From Brassica napus (taxonomy: Eukaryota > Streptophyta > Magnoliopsida > Brassicales > Brassicaceae): a DNA stretch of 64,000 nucleotides. This document shows positions 27,201 to 38,961 of the stretch, one piece after another. Made by a program: the position numbers and the translations under genes. The notes under the pieces were generated by a model, which worked only from the letters and a program-made list of their open reading frames with translations, was not told the DNA's origin and ran no database searches. The stretch covers positions 21,911,726 to 21,975,725 of the forward strand of contig NC_063437.1 in the NCBI RefSeq assembly GCF_020379485.1. The letters are read 5' to 3'. The first letter of the stretch is position 1. Each line of letters begins with the position of its first letter.

Positions 27201-30200
27201 TTTAGGGAGTATTTGCAGTTTTGCTAAATTAATGGATAAAAAATTAGAACGATGTCCATGTACCATGAAAAGAAGTTTATCATATATTAATACAAATGTA
27301 TAATGTGGTTATAAATTTAAAACGAATTAAAAGATTATAGGCTTCATATATAGAGCATTTACCGAAAACTCACTATTTTCGTAGGGGGGTACACATAGAT
27401 TTTGAGAAAAATTCAAAAAAATTGAAAATACTGTTTTAATACATATTTGAATCATGTAATAAAATATGATGAAGTTCAAAGAGGTTTGGAACCTTTGTTG
27501 TCTCCGTTTCTCTAGGGAATAGCAATTTTATAGTGGTTAGTCCAATGATTTAGGGAGTATTTGCAGTTTTGCTAAATTAATGGATAAAAAATTAGAACGA
27601 TGTCCATGTACCATGAAAAGAAGTTTATCATATATTAATACAAATGTATAATGTGGTTATAAATTTTAAAACGAATTAAAAGATTATAGGCTTCATATAT
27701 AGAGCATTTACCGAAAACTCACTATTTTCGTAGGGGGTACACATAGATTTTGAGAAAAATTCAAAAAAATTGAAATACTGTTTTAATACATATTTGAATC
27801 ATGTAATAAAATATGATGAAGTTCAAAGAGGTTTGGAACCTTTGTTGTCTCCGTTTCTCTAGGGAATAGCAATTTTATAGTGGTTAGTCTAATGATTTAG
27901 GGAGTATTTGCAGTTTTGCTAAATTAATGGATAAAAAATTAGAACGATGTCCATGTACCATGAAAAGAAGTTTATCATATATTAATACAAATGTATAATG
28001 TGGTTATAAATTTTAAAACGAATTAAAGATTATAGGCTTCATATATAGAGCATTTACCGAAAACTCACTATTTTCGTAGGGGGTACACATAGATTTTGAG
28101 AAAAATTCAAAAAAATTGAAAATACTGTTTTAATACATATTTGAATCATGTAATAAAATATGATGAAGTTCAAAGAGGTTTGGAACCTTTGTTGTCTCCG
28201 TTTCTCTAGGGAATAGCAATTTTATAGTGGTTAGTCTAATGATTTAGGGAGTATTTGCAGTTTTGCTAAATTAATGGATAAAAAATTAGAACGATGTCCA
28301 TGTACCATGAAAAGAAGTTTATCATATATTAATACAAATGTATAATGTGGTTATAAATTTTAAAACGAATTAAAAGATTATAGGCTTCATATATAGAGCA
28401 TTTACCGAAAACTCACTATTTTCGTAGGGGGTACACATATTTTGAGAAAAATTCAAAAAATTGAAATACTGTTTTAATACATATTTGAATCATGTAATAA
28501 ATATGATGAAGTTCAAAGAGGTTTGGAACCTTTGTTGTCTCCGTTTCTCTAGGGAATAGCAATTTTATAGTGGTTAGTCTAATGATTTAGGGAGTATTTG
28601 CAGTTTTGCTAAATTAATGGATAAAAAATTAGAACGATGTCCATGTACCATGAAAAGAAGTTTATCATATATTAATACAAATGTATAATGTGGTTATAAA
28701 TTTTAAAACGAATTAAAGATTATAGGCTTCATATATAGAGCATTTACCGAAAACTCACTATTTCGTAGGGGGTACACATAGATTTTGAGAAAAATTCAAA
28801 AAATTGAAAATACTGTTTTAATACATATTTGAATCATGTAATAAAATATGATGAAGTTCAAAGAGGTTTGGAACCTTTGTTGTCTCCGTTTCTCTAGGGA
28901 ATAGCAATTTTATAGTGGTTAGTCTAATGATTTAGGGAGTATTTGCAGTTTTGCTAAATTAATGGATAAAAAATTAGAACGATGTCCATGTACCATGAAA
29001 AGAAGTTTATCATATATTAATACAAATGTATAATGTGGTTATAAATTTTAAAACGAATTAAAAGATTATAGGCTTCATATATAGAGCATTTACCGAAAAC
29101 TCACTATTTTCGTAGGGGGTACACATAGATTTTGAGAAAAATTCAAAAAAATTGAAATACTGTTTTAATACATATTTGAATCATGTAATAAAATATGATG
29201 AAGTTCAAAGAGGTTTGGAACCTTTGTTGTCTCCGTTTCTCTAGGGAATAGCAATTTTATAGTGGTTAGTCTAATGATTTAGGGAGTATTTGCAGTTTTG
29301 CTAAATTAATGGATAAAAAATTAGAACGATGTCCATGTACCATGAAAAGAAGTTTATCATATATTAATACAAATGTATAATGTGGTTATAAATTTTAAAA
29401 CGAATTAAAAGATTATAGGCTTCATATATAGAGCATTTACCGAAAACTCACTATTTTCGTAGGGGGGTACACATAGATTTTGAGAAAAATTCAAAAAATT
29501 GAAATACTGTTTTAATACATATTTGAATCATGTAATAAAATATGATGAAGTTCAAAGAGGTTTGGAACCTTTGTTGTCTCCGTTTCTCTAGGGAATAGCA
29601 ATTTTATAGTGGTTAGTCTAATGATTTAGGGAGTATTTGCAGTTTTGCTAAATTAATGGATAAAAAATTAGAACGATGTCCATGTACCATGAAAAGAGTT
29701 TATCATATATTAATACAATGTATAATGTGGTTATAAATTTTAAAACGAATTAAAAAGATTATAGGCTTCATATATAGAGCATTTACCGAAAACTCACTAT
29801 TTTCGTAGGGGGGTACACATAGATTTTGAGAAAAATTCAAAAAATTGAAAATACTGTTTTAATACATATTTGAATCATGTAATAAAATATGATGAAGTTC
29901 AAAGAGGTTTGGAACCTTTGTTGTCTCCGTTTCTCTAGGGAATAGCAATTTTATAGTGGTTAGTCTAATGATTTAGGGAGTATTTGCAGTTTTGCTAAAT
30001 TAATGGATAAAAATTAGAACGATGTCCATGTACCATGAAAAGAAGTTTATCATATATTAATACAAATGTATAATGTGGTTATAAATTTTAAAACGAATTA
30101 AAAGATTATAGGCTTCATATATAGAGCATTTACCGAAAACTCACTATTTTCGTAGGGGGGTACACATAGATTTTGAGAAAAATTCAAAAAAATTGAAAAT

Positions 30201-32133
30201 ACTGTTTTAATACATATTTGAATCATGTAATAAAATATGATGAAGTTCAAAGAGGTTTGGAACCTTTGTTGTCTCCGTTTCTCTAGGGAATAGCAATTTT
30301 ATAGTGGTTAGTCTAATGATTTAGGGAGTATTTGCAGTTTTGCTAAATTAATGGATAAAAAATTAGAACGATGTCCATGTACCATGAAAAGAAGTTTATC
30401 ATATATTAATACAATGTATAATGTGGTTATAAATTTTAAAACGAATTAAAAGATTATAGGCTTCATATATAGAGCATTTACCGAAAACTCACTATTTTCG
30501 TAGGGGGGTACACATAGATTTTGAGAAAAATTCAAAAAAATTGAAAATACTGTTTTAATACATATTTGAATCATGTAATAAAATATGATGAAGTTCAAAG
30601 AGGTTTGGAACCTTTGTTGTCTCCGTTTCTCTAGGGAATAGCAATTTTATAGTGGTTAGTCTAATGATTTAGGGAGTATTTGCAGTTTTGCTAAATTAAT
30701 GGATAAAAAATTAGAACGATGTCCATGTACCATGAAAAGAAGTTTATCATATATTAATACAAATGTATAATGTGGTTATAAAATTTAAAACGAATTAAAA
30801 GATTATAGGCTTCATATATAGCATTTACCGAAAACTCACTATTTTCGTAGGGGGGTACACATAGATTTTGAGAAAAATTCAAAAAAATTGAAAATACTGT
30901 TTTTTAATACATTTGAATCATGTAATAAAATATGATGAAGTTCAAAGAGGTTGGAACCTTTGTTGTCTCCGTTTCTCTAAGGAATAGCAATTTTATAGTG
31001 GTTAGTCCAATGATTAGAGTAGAGTATTTGCAGTTTTGCTAAATTAATTGATAAAAAATTAGAACGATGTCCATGTACCATGAAAGGAGTTTATCATATA
31101 TTAATACAAATGTATAATGTGGTTATAAATTTTAAAACGAATTAAAGATTATAGGCTTCATATATAGCATTTACCGAAAACTTACTATTTTCGTAGGGGG
31201 GTACACATAGATTTTGAGAAAAATTCAAAAAAATTGAAAATACTGTTTTAATACATATTTGAATCATGTAATAAAATATGATGAAGTTCAAAGAGGTTTG
31301 GAACCTTTGTTGTCTCCGTTTCTCTAGGAATAGCAATTTTATAGTGGTTAGTCAAATGATTTAGGGAGTATTTGCAGTTTTGCTAAATTAATGGATAAAA
31401 AATTAGAACGATGTCCATGTACCATGAAAAGAAGTTTATCATATATTTAATACAAATGTATAATGTGGTTATAAATTTTAAAACGAATTAAAAGATATAG
31501 GGCCATATATAGAGCATTTACCGAAAACTCACTATTTTCGTAGGGGGGTACACATAGATTTTGAGAGAAAAATTCAAAAAAATTGAAAATACTGTTTTAA
31601 TACATATTTGAATCATGTAATAAAATATGATGAAGTTCAAAGAGGTTTTGGAACCTTTGTTGTCTCCGTTTCTCTAGGGAATAGCAATTTTATAGTGGTT
31701 AGTCTAATGATTTAGGGAGTATTTGCAGTTTTGCTAAATTAATGGATAAAAAATTTAGAAACGATGTCCATGTACCATGAAAAGAAGTTTATCATATATT
31801 AATACAAATGTATAATGTGGTTATAAATTTTAAAACGAATTAAAAGATTATAGGCTTCATATATAGAGCATTTACCGAAAACTCACTATTTTCGTAGGGG
31901 GGTACACATAGATTTTGAGAAAAATTTCAAAAAATTGAAATACTGTTTTAATACATATTTGAATCATGTAATAAAATATGATGAAGTTCAAAGAGGTTTG
32001 GAACCTTTGTTGTCTCCGTTTCTCTAGGGAATAGCATTTTTATAGTGGTTAGTCTATGATAGGGAGTATTGCAGTTTTGCTAATTAATGGATAAAAATTA
32101 GAACGATGTCCATGTACCATGAAAAGAGTTGAT
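15271..32133 (+). repeat. Satellite array, homogeneous core (about 48 monomers of ~347 bp)
   Basis: Near-identical tandem monomers. Spacing of the word cgatgtccatgtaccatga between 21004 and 22737 is 347, 347, 348, 346 and 345 bp. Each monomer is AT-rich and carries a G-run (mostly 5-6 G, 12 at 16646-16657) in cgtaggggggtacac. It also has a segment kept in both subfamilies, around gaggtttggaacctttg. No monomer encodes a plausible protein. Rare variants are shared between blocks about 3.1 kb (nine monomers) apart. Length is similar to the ~350-bp Brassica subtelomeric satellites I recall, but sequence relationship was not tested. Confidence 0.97.
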
Positions 32134-32233
32134 NNNNNNNNNNNNNNNNNNNNNNNNNNNNNNNNNNNNNNNNNNNNNNNNNNNNNNNNNNNNNNNNNNN
32201 NNNNNNNNNNNNNNNNNNNNNNNNNNNNNNNNN
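32134..32233. other. Assembly gap of 100 N inside the satellite
   Basis: Exactly 100 N, the usual placeholder for a gap of unknown size. The core monomers before it (from about 32030) degrade with several single-base losses, and subfamily A resumes after it. True array length is therefore unknown. Confidence 0.99.
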
Positions 32234-34389
32234 TTTTTAAAAAAACACTCTTAAAGATCATAGGCTTCAGTATATTAAAGCATTATACCAAAAAAATTAA
32301 ATATTTTGTTTAGGGGGTTAAACCATAGATTTGAGAAAAATTCAAAAAAATGAAAATTCTATTTTAATGCATAGTTGCATCCTTCACTAACATATGAGGA
32401 AGGTCAAAGAGGTTTGGAACCTTTTTTTGTCTCCGTTTTTTTAGAAAATAAGAATTTTATAATGGTTAGTCAACCAATTTATGGAGTATTATGAAGTTTT
32501 ACTAATTTAATTGATAATAAATTTAAACGACGCCCATGTACCATGAAATAGAGTTTAATATACATTAATAAAAATATAGAATGTGCTTAGAAATTTTAAA
32601 TCAACACTAAAGCTCATAGGCATCAGTATATAGAGCATTTATCGAAAAATTCAATATTTTTGTAAAGGGTTAACCCATAGATTTTGAGAAAAAATTCAAA
32701 AAATGAAAATTCTATTTTAATGCATAATTGCATCATTCACTACCATATGATGAAGGTCAAAGAGGTTTGGAACCTTTGTTGTCTCCGATTTTCTAGAAAA
32801 TAGCGATTTTATAGTGGTTGGTCAACCAATTTAGGGAGTATTATGAAGTTTTACTAAATTAATTGACAAACAAATTTAAACGATGCCCATGTACAATGAA
32901 AGAGAGTTTAATATACATTAATACAAATGTAGAATGTGTTTAGAAATTTTAAAACAACACTGAAGATCATAGGCTTCTGTATATAGAGTATTTACCAAAA
33001 AATTAAATATTTCGTAGGGGTTTGTTTACCCATAGATTTTGAGAAAAATTCAAAAAAATGAAAATTTTATTTTAGTGCATAGTTGTATCATTCACTAACA
33101 TATGATGAAGGTTAATGAGGTTTGGAACCTTTGTAGTCTCCGTTTTTCTAGAGAATAGCGATTTTATAGTGGTTAGTTAACCAATTTAGAGAGTATTATG
33201 AAGTTTTACTAAATTAATTGAAAAAAAGATTAAACGATGCCCATGTACAATTAAAGAGAGTTTAATATACATTAATACAAATGTAGAATGCGTTTAGAAA
33301 TTTTAAAACAACACTGAAGATCATAGGCTTCAGTATATAGAGCATTTACCGAAAAATTAAATATTTTCGTAGGGGTTAACCCATAGATTTTAAGAAAAAT
33401 TCAAAAAGATGAAAATTCTATTTTAATGCATAGTTGCATCCTTCACTAACATATGATTAAGTTCAAAGAATTTAGAACCTTTGTTGTCTCCGTTTTTCTG
33501 GAGAATAGCGATTTTATATTGGTTAGTCAACCAATTTAGGCAGTATTATGAAGTTTTACTAAATTAATTGACAAAAAGTTTAAACGATACTCATGTACCA
33601 TGAAAGAGAGTTTAATATACATTAATACAAATGTAGAATGTGTTTAGAAATTTTAAAACAACACTAAAGATCATATGCTTAGTATATAGAGCATTTACCG
33701 AAAAATTCAATATTTTCGTAGGGGTTGTTAACCCATAGATTTTGAGAAAAAAATCAAAAAAATGAAAATTATATTTCAATACATAGTTGCATCCTTCACT
33801 AACATATGATGAAGGTCAAAGAGGTTTGGAACCTTTGTTGTCTCCGTTTTTCTAGAGAATAGCGATTTCATTGTGGTTAGTTAACCAATTTAGGGAATAT
33901 TATGAAGTTTTACTAAATTAATTGACAAAAAAATAAACGATGCCCATGTACAATGAAAGAGAGTTTAATATACATTAATACAAATGTAGAATGTGTTTAG
34001 AAATTTTAAAACAACACTAAAGATCAAATGCTTCAGTATTTAGAGCATTTACCGAAAAAATCAATATTGTTTCGAAGGGTTTAACCCTTAGATTTTGAAA
34101 AAAATTCAAAAAAATGAAAATTTTATTTTAGTGCATAGTTGAATCTTTCACTAACATATGATGAAGGTCAAATGAGTTTGGAACCTTTGTTGTCTCCATT
34201 TTTCTAGAGAATAGCAATTTTATATCGGTTAGTCAACCAATTTAAGAAGTATTATGAAATTTTACTAAATTAATTGACAAAAAAATTAAATGATGCACAT
34301 GTACAATGAAAGAGAGTTTAATATACATTAATATTGACTAACCAATATAAAATCACGATACAAATGTACAATGAAAGAGAGTTTAATAT
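32234..34389 (+). repeat. Satellite array, diverged subfamily A, right flank (about 6 copies)
   Basis: Same subfamily words as the left flank (gtttagaaattttaaaaca, gcatagttgcatccttcac, agagtttaatatacattaat), same orientation, with similar divergence between copies. The core is thus bracketed by the older-looking subfamily on both sides. Confidence 0.9.
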
Positions 34390-34440
34390 ACATTAATATG
34401 GATAAATTTCTAAAATTTCTAATATTAAACTCTCTTTCAT
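34371..34440. repeat. Palindromic turn-around point of the satellite array
   Basis: atgaaagagagtttaatat (34371-34389) and its exact complement (34422-34440) form a 19-bp inverted repeat around a 32-bp spacer. Monomers run forward before it and reverse after it. Confidence 0.85.
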
Positions 34441-35340
34441 GGTACATTGGTATCGTTTTGATTTTCTGTCAATTAATTTAGTAAAACTTCATAATACTCT
34501 TTAAATTGGTGGATTAACCACTATAAATTTGCTTTTCTCTAGAAAAACGGAGACACAAAGGTTCCAAACCTCTTGACCTTCATCATATATTAGTGAAGGA
34601 TGCAGACACAAATAGAATTTTCATAAATTTGCTTTTCTCTAGAAAAACGGAGATACAAATAGAATTTTCATAGTTTTGAATTTTTCTAAAAATCTATGTG
34701 TGACTCCTACGAAAATATTGAATTTTTCAGTAAATGCTCTATATACTGAAGCCAATGATCTTTAGTGTTGTCTAAAATTTCTAAACATATTATATATTTG
34801 GTTTAATGTATATTAAACTCTCTTTCATGGTACATAGATATCGTTTTAATTTTTTGTCAATTAATTTAGTAAAACTTCATAATACTCCCTAAATTAGTGG
34901 ACTAACCACTATAAAATCGCTATTTTTTAGAGAAACGGAGACAACAAAAGTTTCAAAAACTCTTTGGCCTTCATCATATGTTATTGAAGAATGCAACTAT
35001 GCTTTTAAACAATATTTTCATATTTTTGAACTTTTCTCAAAATCTATGTGTTAACCCTACGAAAATATTTAATTTTTCGGTAAATGCTATGTATACTGAA
35101 GCCTATGATCTTTAGTATTGTTTTAAAATTTCTAAACACATTCTATATTTTCATTAATGTATATTAAACTCTCTTTCATGGTACATAGACATCGTTTTAA
35201 TTTTTTGTCAACTAATTTAGAAAAACTTCATAATACTTTCCAAATTGGTGGACTAACCACTATAAAATCGTTATTTTCTAGGAAAACAGAGAATACAAAA
35301 GTTCCAAACCTGTTTGACATTTATTATATGTTAGTGAAGA
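34422..35340 (-). repeat. Satellite array, inverted right edge (about 2.7 copies)
   Basis: Subfamily A monomers in reverse orientation, for example taaactctctttcatggtac, ctagaaaaacggaga and ccaaacctc. The copies are diverged and partly rearranged; a segment around ttgcttttctctagaaaaac is duplicated at 34530 and 34630. The array ends near 35340. Confidence 0.85.
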
Positions 35341-35347
35341 TCATAGG

Positions 35348-35370
35348 TTTTGTGAGCATATTAATTACTT
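35348..35370 (+). repeat. 23-bp word shared with the left edge of the satellite array
   Basis: Matches 12010-12032 at 22 of 23 positions, same orientation, immediately beyond the last satellite fragment. Confidence 0.6.
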
Positions 35371-35749
35371 ATATCTGTAAAAACAAGACCCAAATAGATT
35401 GTGTTCATACAACTAATTTTCTGGTTAACATGTATATTTATGTATGTAGCCATAGCAAATATAAAAGTTGACCGGGTAACAAGAATAAAATAGACTATCA
35501 TTCAAAGATTGCTTGCTTACCGTTAACATTCAACTCTTTTTACATATATTATGCAATCAGTAAGATTTTACAGAGACTCGAGATACTGAGTAGGGGCATA
35601 AAACACACAACACATTAACTAAAGACAGATTCAAGAAGCTTTTACTTTTTCATTTTGGAACTAAAGATCAAATTAATTAAGTAATTATACATTCATCCTC
35701 ATTGGGGTTTTGTTTTATTGAGCTTCCTGAATATATAGATAGCCTCTTC
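35371..35749. other. BOR1 3' region next to the satellite
   Basis: Contains the likely BOR1 3' UTR (AATAAA on the minus strand at 35719-35714). No other gene or repeat seen. Confidence 0.5.
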
Positions 35750-38532
35750 TCAGTTGAGCGAGGACTGGTTCAAGGGACTCCTCCCACAACTCGCAGGCTT
35801 GGGACTGTTTCCAACGACACGAGGACTCATCTGACTCAACCTTATTTCACCCACTCGTGGACTAGACAAACTCCTATTATTGAGCGGAGTTGAACTCGAA
35901 CTCGTCACCTTAGGACTACTCGTGTGTCTAAACTCTCCTCTGCTTCGTGTAATAACCTCATCAAGAATCTCTGAGTCTCCTGGATATGAAGTTGTCGATC
36001 CAATCTCCGTTTCCTGCTCAGAAAGTTAAGTATGAAAAAACAAAGAAGCTAAAGTAAAAAAACAGATGAGTTATGCTTTGAAGTTACCGCTGCGAGATTA
36101 AAGGGTAAAGCTGGAGCTTCTTCATACTCAGCTGCGTCCAGATCCTGAAGATGAGCTCCTTTGAAGAACCTAGGGAGTATGTACTGTCTAACAGGGATTA
36201 AGAACATGATCATCAAAGGGAACATGACTCCTGCGATTGGGATCCACGTGAGGCCAAAGCAGATTAACAGATAAACCGTTTGAAAAACAGTGAACATTGC
36301 AATGGCCTTGAAAGGAACTGTTTCAACGAACGTTGCATGGTAATCTTCAAGAACCCTGCCAACACACACAAAACTGAGTCATTAGGCTTCTTGAAGTGAT
36401 GATTAAAAAGATAGGAGGAGGTTTAGTTTATACTTGAAGCGGCGACTTGGGGCGGTGAAGAGAAGCAGGATTCTCTCCCAGAATTGGTTTCCAGGTAAGC
36501 TTTCAATAGCCATGAAGGCGAAGTATCCCCAGAGGACAGAGGTTGGGATCATTTTAAGGATGGGCATAGCTGCAACGCATCCTCCTACCATTGTGGATTG
36601 AAGGAAGTTGCTTACACGCTGCTCTTTGACTTCTACAGGTAACAGATCGTCAATCTCTTTCTCGATATCGAACAGAGTTTCATCAACTGGAGCGTTGAGG
36701 TTTCCGGTGAATGTAGTTGCTTGGATTGTTGATTCTTTCAGTTCTTTTAAGCCCTGTAAGTGGAAAGAAAAGAAACTGTTTCTTAGTAACTCCTTGTTCT
36801 ATTATTGGAAAGAAAATATAAGATGGGAGATATTATTACTTGAGGTTGCTGGTATACTAATGGTGTCTGCATGTGATGATAAGCTTCTTGCATGTTGTTG
36901 TAGAGTTGTCCCAAGCTCGCATTCGTTTTTATGCTTTTGCGTGCTGTTGCAACCAGTCTGTTACGAAGCAACTGCATAGAGAGAGTGAGAGAACTCAGGA
37001 AACTCCTACAAGATAAGGCTGTGGTGATTGAGTGATGTTACCTGATACTTGAGAGTTGCTAAGCTTTTGGTATGCATAGGAGATTGAGGAATGACACCGT
37101 TTGATGGAGGGACTCCGAGTAGACCACACATTAAGGTCTGCAAGTGATTATTATGACCAATAAGCCAACCAAGAGAAAATATTTTCAGATATGTAAAAAT
37201 CATTTTCTTTTTACCAGAAACCCAAGAAGAAGCAAGTCGTAGTGGTAAGAAGAAGGTTTTCTCAAATTGAATTCTTTCTGCTGAGCAAGCTGTGAAGCAA
37301 CACTATGATCAAAGTAGTAAAGCACAGCAATCATTGATGCTGGTATAAAAGCTCCTATTATGTAGACCACTGGAACATCAAGCATCTCCTGTACAACGGT
37401 CCAATTCCCATAAGCACCAGGGGACCAAGGGTTTGGGCTAAAAAGCCGGCGGGGGATGCCTTTAGGAACATCTCCTGAAGGAATGTAGGAGACACCGGTC
37501 CACACTAGAACCATTAGTGGTACACCATAGTCTGCTACTAAGCTTCTGAGCCACCCTGCTCAAGTAAATAGATGTTTGTAAGAAGAATCTTTAGCTCATT
37601 ACATTATATAGAGATGTTCTGTTTTTGACTTTACCAGTACCGTACCGCCATGATCTGGCTTTTCTGCTTCGAAGTCCAGTTAGAAGAAGGCCAAAGGAGA
37701 GAACCAGAGCGAACATCCCATTAGCAAATCTCCATGAAGGTAAGAACTCCTTCAGCTTCTCATTTTCACGTTCCGGAATGCGAAATTCATCAACTAGCCC
37801 CTGGATCAATCAATCAATCCTGCGTTAGAGATGATAAAAAAAAATGGAATGTTGGTGAAAAAGGTTCATACTTTGATGGCTTGTTGCATGAAGAGCATAG
37901 CGATAAGCAGTCCAAACAGTTCACCAGCAACACGGGTGAACCTATTGATGATGGAACAAGCTCCACATATAGCCATCACAAACAGCATCAAAGCAGTCCA
38001 AACACAAACCCTACACATTCAGACAGTGTTGTGTCAAACACATGATTACTCTTTTTATGCAAAACTCAACAAAGAGGACTCTTACCATCCAGACCAGGCC
38101 AAGAAGAGGTCTCGTCCAAGTTCAGGCCTAGCCTTTGCGAAGTTAAACATGAATGTATACATAATGACAGTTGGCTCCGCAACACCGAGTATAAGCAGAG
38201 GCTGTCCTCCGATAACAGAGTGAATGATGCCGCAAATGGCGGTGGATGCTAAGGTCTGAACAGCCGTGAGAACTCCATCTGCAAGATTTTCAGAATCCAA
38301 ATTTCAAAGTGGAAATTGAGTAAAGGTGGAAACTTTTACTTTTACCAGTGTTTCGTTCGAGCTGTTCACCGAAGGAGATGACAGGGATCGCAGAGGCGAA
38401 GAATATGTAAGTGGTGGGAGCTAGAATCCTAAAGCCAGCTTTGAATCCGCCGGTCCAATCTTGCTTATAGCACATGAGTCTGCCTTTGAGATCATTCTTT
38501 ATTCCTTCAAACGGCACAAAGGTCTCTTCCAT
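35750..38532 (-). CDS. BOR1: Borate exporter BOR1 (SLC4-like anion transporter)
   Basis: Ten exons: 38532-38346, 38278-38086, 38010-37872, 37800-37635, 37555-37215, 37137-37042, 36971-36840, 36753-36434, 36355-36088, 36013-35750. They give 701 aa (Arabidopsis BOR1 about 704). All introns are GT..AG. BOR1 is a plasma-membrane borate exporter that loads boron into the xylem. The start [17 protein letters not shown], the membrane core ([45 protein letters not shown]) and the C-terminal tail ([16 protein letters not shown]) match the family. The loop holds tyrosine sorting motifs of the YxxL type (YDLL, YQLL), known in Arabidopsis BOR1 to direct polar localisation and boron-triggered degradation; PRFFKGAHL contains a lysine in the region ubiquitinated there. 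The stop is followed by AATAAA at 35719-35714. The gene lies only about 400 bp from the satellite edge yet looks intact. Confidence 0.98.
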
Positions 38533-38627
38533 GGCTTGCTCTGTTTCGTTCAGTCAATTCGTCAAACACTTGGAGTTCTGAAAGATTTTGAGCTCAAACC
38601 CGGTTTAAGGGGGGAAGGCTTATTGAG

Positions 38628-38663
38628 CTATTTCGAACCGGAGAAACCCATTTCGAAGAACAT
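38628..38663 (-). promoter_or_regulatory. BOR1 leader uORF, 11 codons with a nested second AUG
   Basis: Minus-strand ATG at 38663 opens MFFEMGFSGSK, then a stop. A second in-frame ATG lies at 38651. It ends 95 nt before the BOR1 ATG. If an unseen leader intron removes it, the call fails. Confidence 0.55.
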
Positions 38664-38666
38664 CTC

Positions 38667-38780
38667 TCAGTTCAAGGTTAGAGAAGAGCAGGGGATAAAA
38701 ATGCAGGCGAGCCCAACAAGGAGGAGGTTTGTGAGGAGAAGAAGATTGAATCTGGATGAAGAAAGTGGGAGAGGATACAT
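38667..38780 (-). promoter_or_regulatory. BOR1 leader uORF, 37 codons
   Basis: Starts at the ATG at 38780 (MYPLPLSSSRFNLLLL) and stops at 38667, before the next uORF. Leucine-rich. An upstream extension of this frame to an ATG at 38954 exists but falls at or before the TATA box, so it is unlikely to be transcribed. Confidence 0.5.
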
Positions 38781-38793
38781 GGAACGAGTTTGT

Positions 38794-38799
38794 TTACAT
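38794..38799 (-). promoter_or_regulatory. AUG-UAA minimal uORF in the BOR1 leader (proximal)
   Basis: ATGTAA on the minus strand, 262 nt upstream of the BOR1 ATG. The AUG-stop element is established as a boron-dependent ribosome-stalling site in the Arabidopsis boric-acid channel gene NIP5;1. Here the function is inferred from sequence and gene identity. Confidence 0.6.
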
Positions 38800-38868
38800 G
38801 AAGAAAGAGAGGGAAGTTCCCTGTCTGTTTTTTTATTTTGGATGAGAAGAAAGTGGAGAGTCGTTGAA

Positions 38869-38874
38869 TTACAT
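38869..38874 (-). promoter_or_regulatory. AUG-UAA minimal uORF in the BOR1 leader (distal)
   Basis: Second ATGTAA, 75 nt upstream of the first, inside the predicted leader (TATA at 38954-38961, TSS expected near 38920-38930). Same reasoning as for the proximal copy. Confidence 0.55.
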
Positions 38875-38953
38875 GGAAGTTTCAATGTGTTGTTGTTATG
38901 TCTGGTGGCAACTGGCAATGATGATGAAGAAGAAGAAGACGAAGGAATCTCCA

Positions 38954-38961
38954 TTTATATA
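38954..38961 (-). promoter_or_regulatory. TATA box of BOR1
   Basis: TATATAAA on the minus strand. It places the start of transcription near 38920-38930 and gives a leader of about 390-400 nt. Confidence 0.55.

Noticed and set aside
15891..31336. Open frames of 64-68 residues inside the satellite (for example 15891-16094, 18998-19201, 23511-23705, 31142-31336)
   Set aside because: They are the same monomer segment read through in copies with small indels, with no start context, domain or constraint. They are useful only as markers of the nine-monomer duplication.
12411..35340. A CRISPR-like array
   Set aside because: Units are ~347 bp with no short repeat/unique spacer structure, in a plant nuclear genome with introns.
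35702..35893. Plus-strand frame opposite the end of BOR1
   Set aside because: It overlaps the last BOR1 exon, whose protein matches the family; the plus-strand frame is a shadow.
38667..38954. A 95-residue open frame upstream of BOR1 as a separate gene
   Set aside because: Its first ATG is at the TATA box. Only the last 37 codons lie in the expected leader, so it is better read as a BOR1 uORF.
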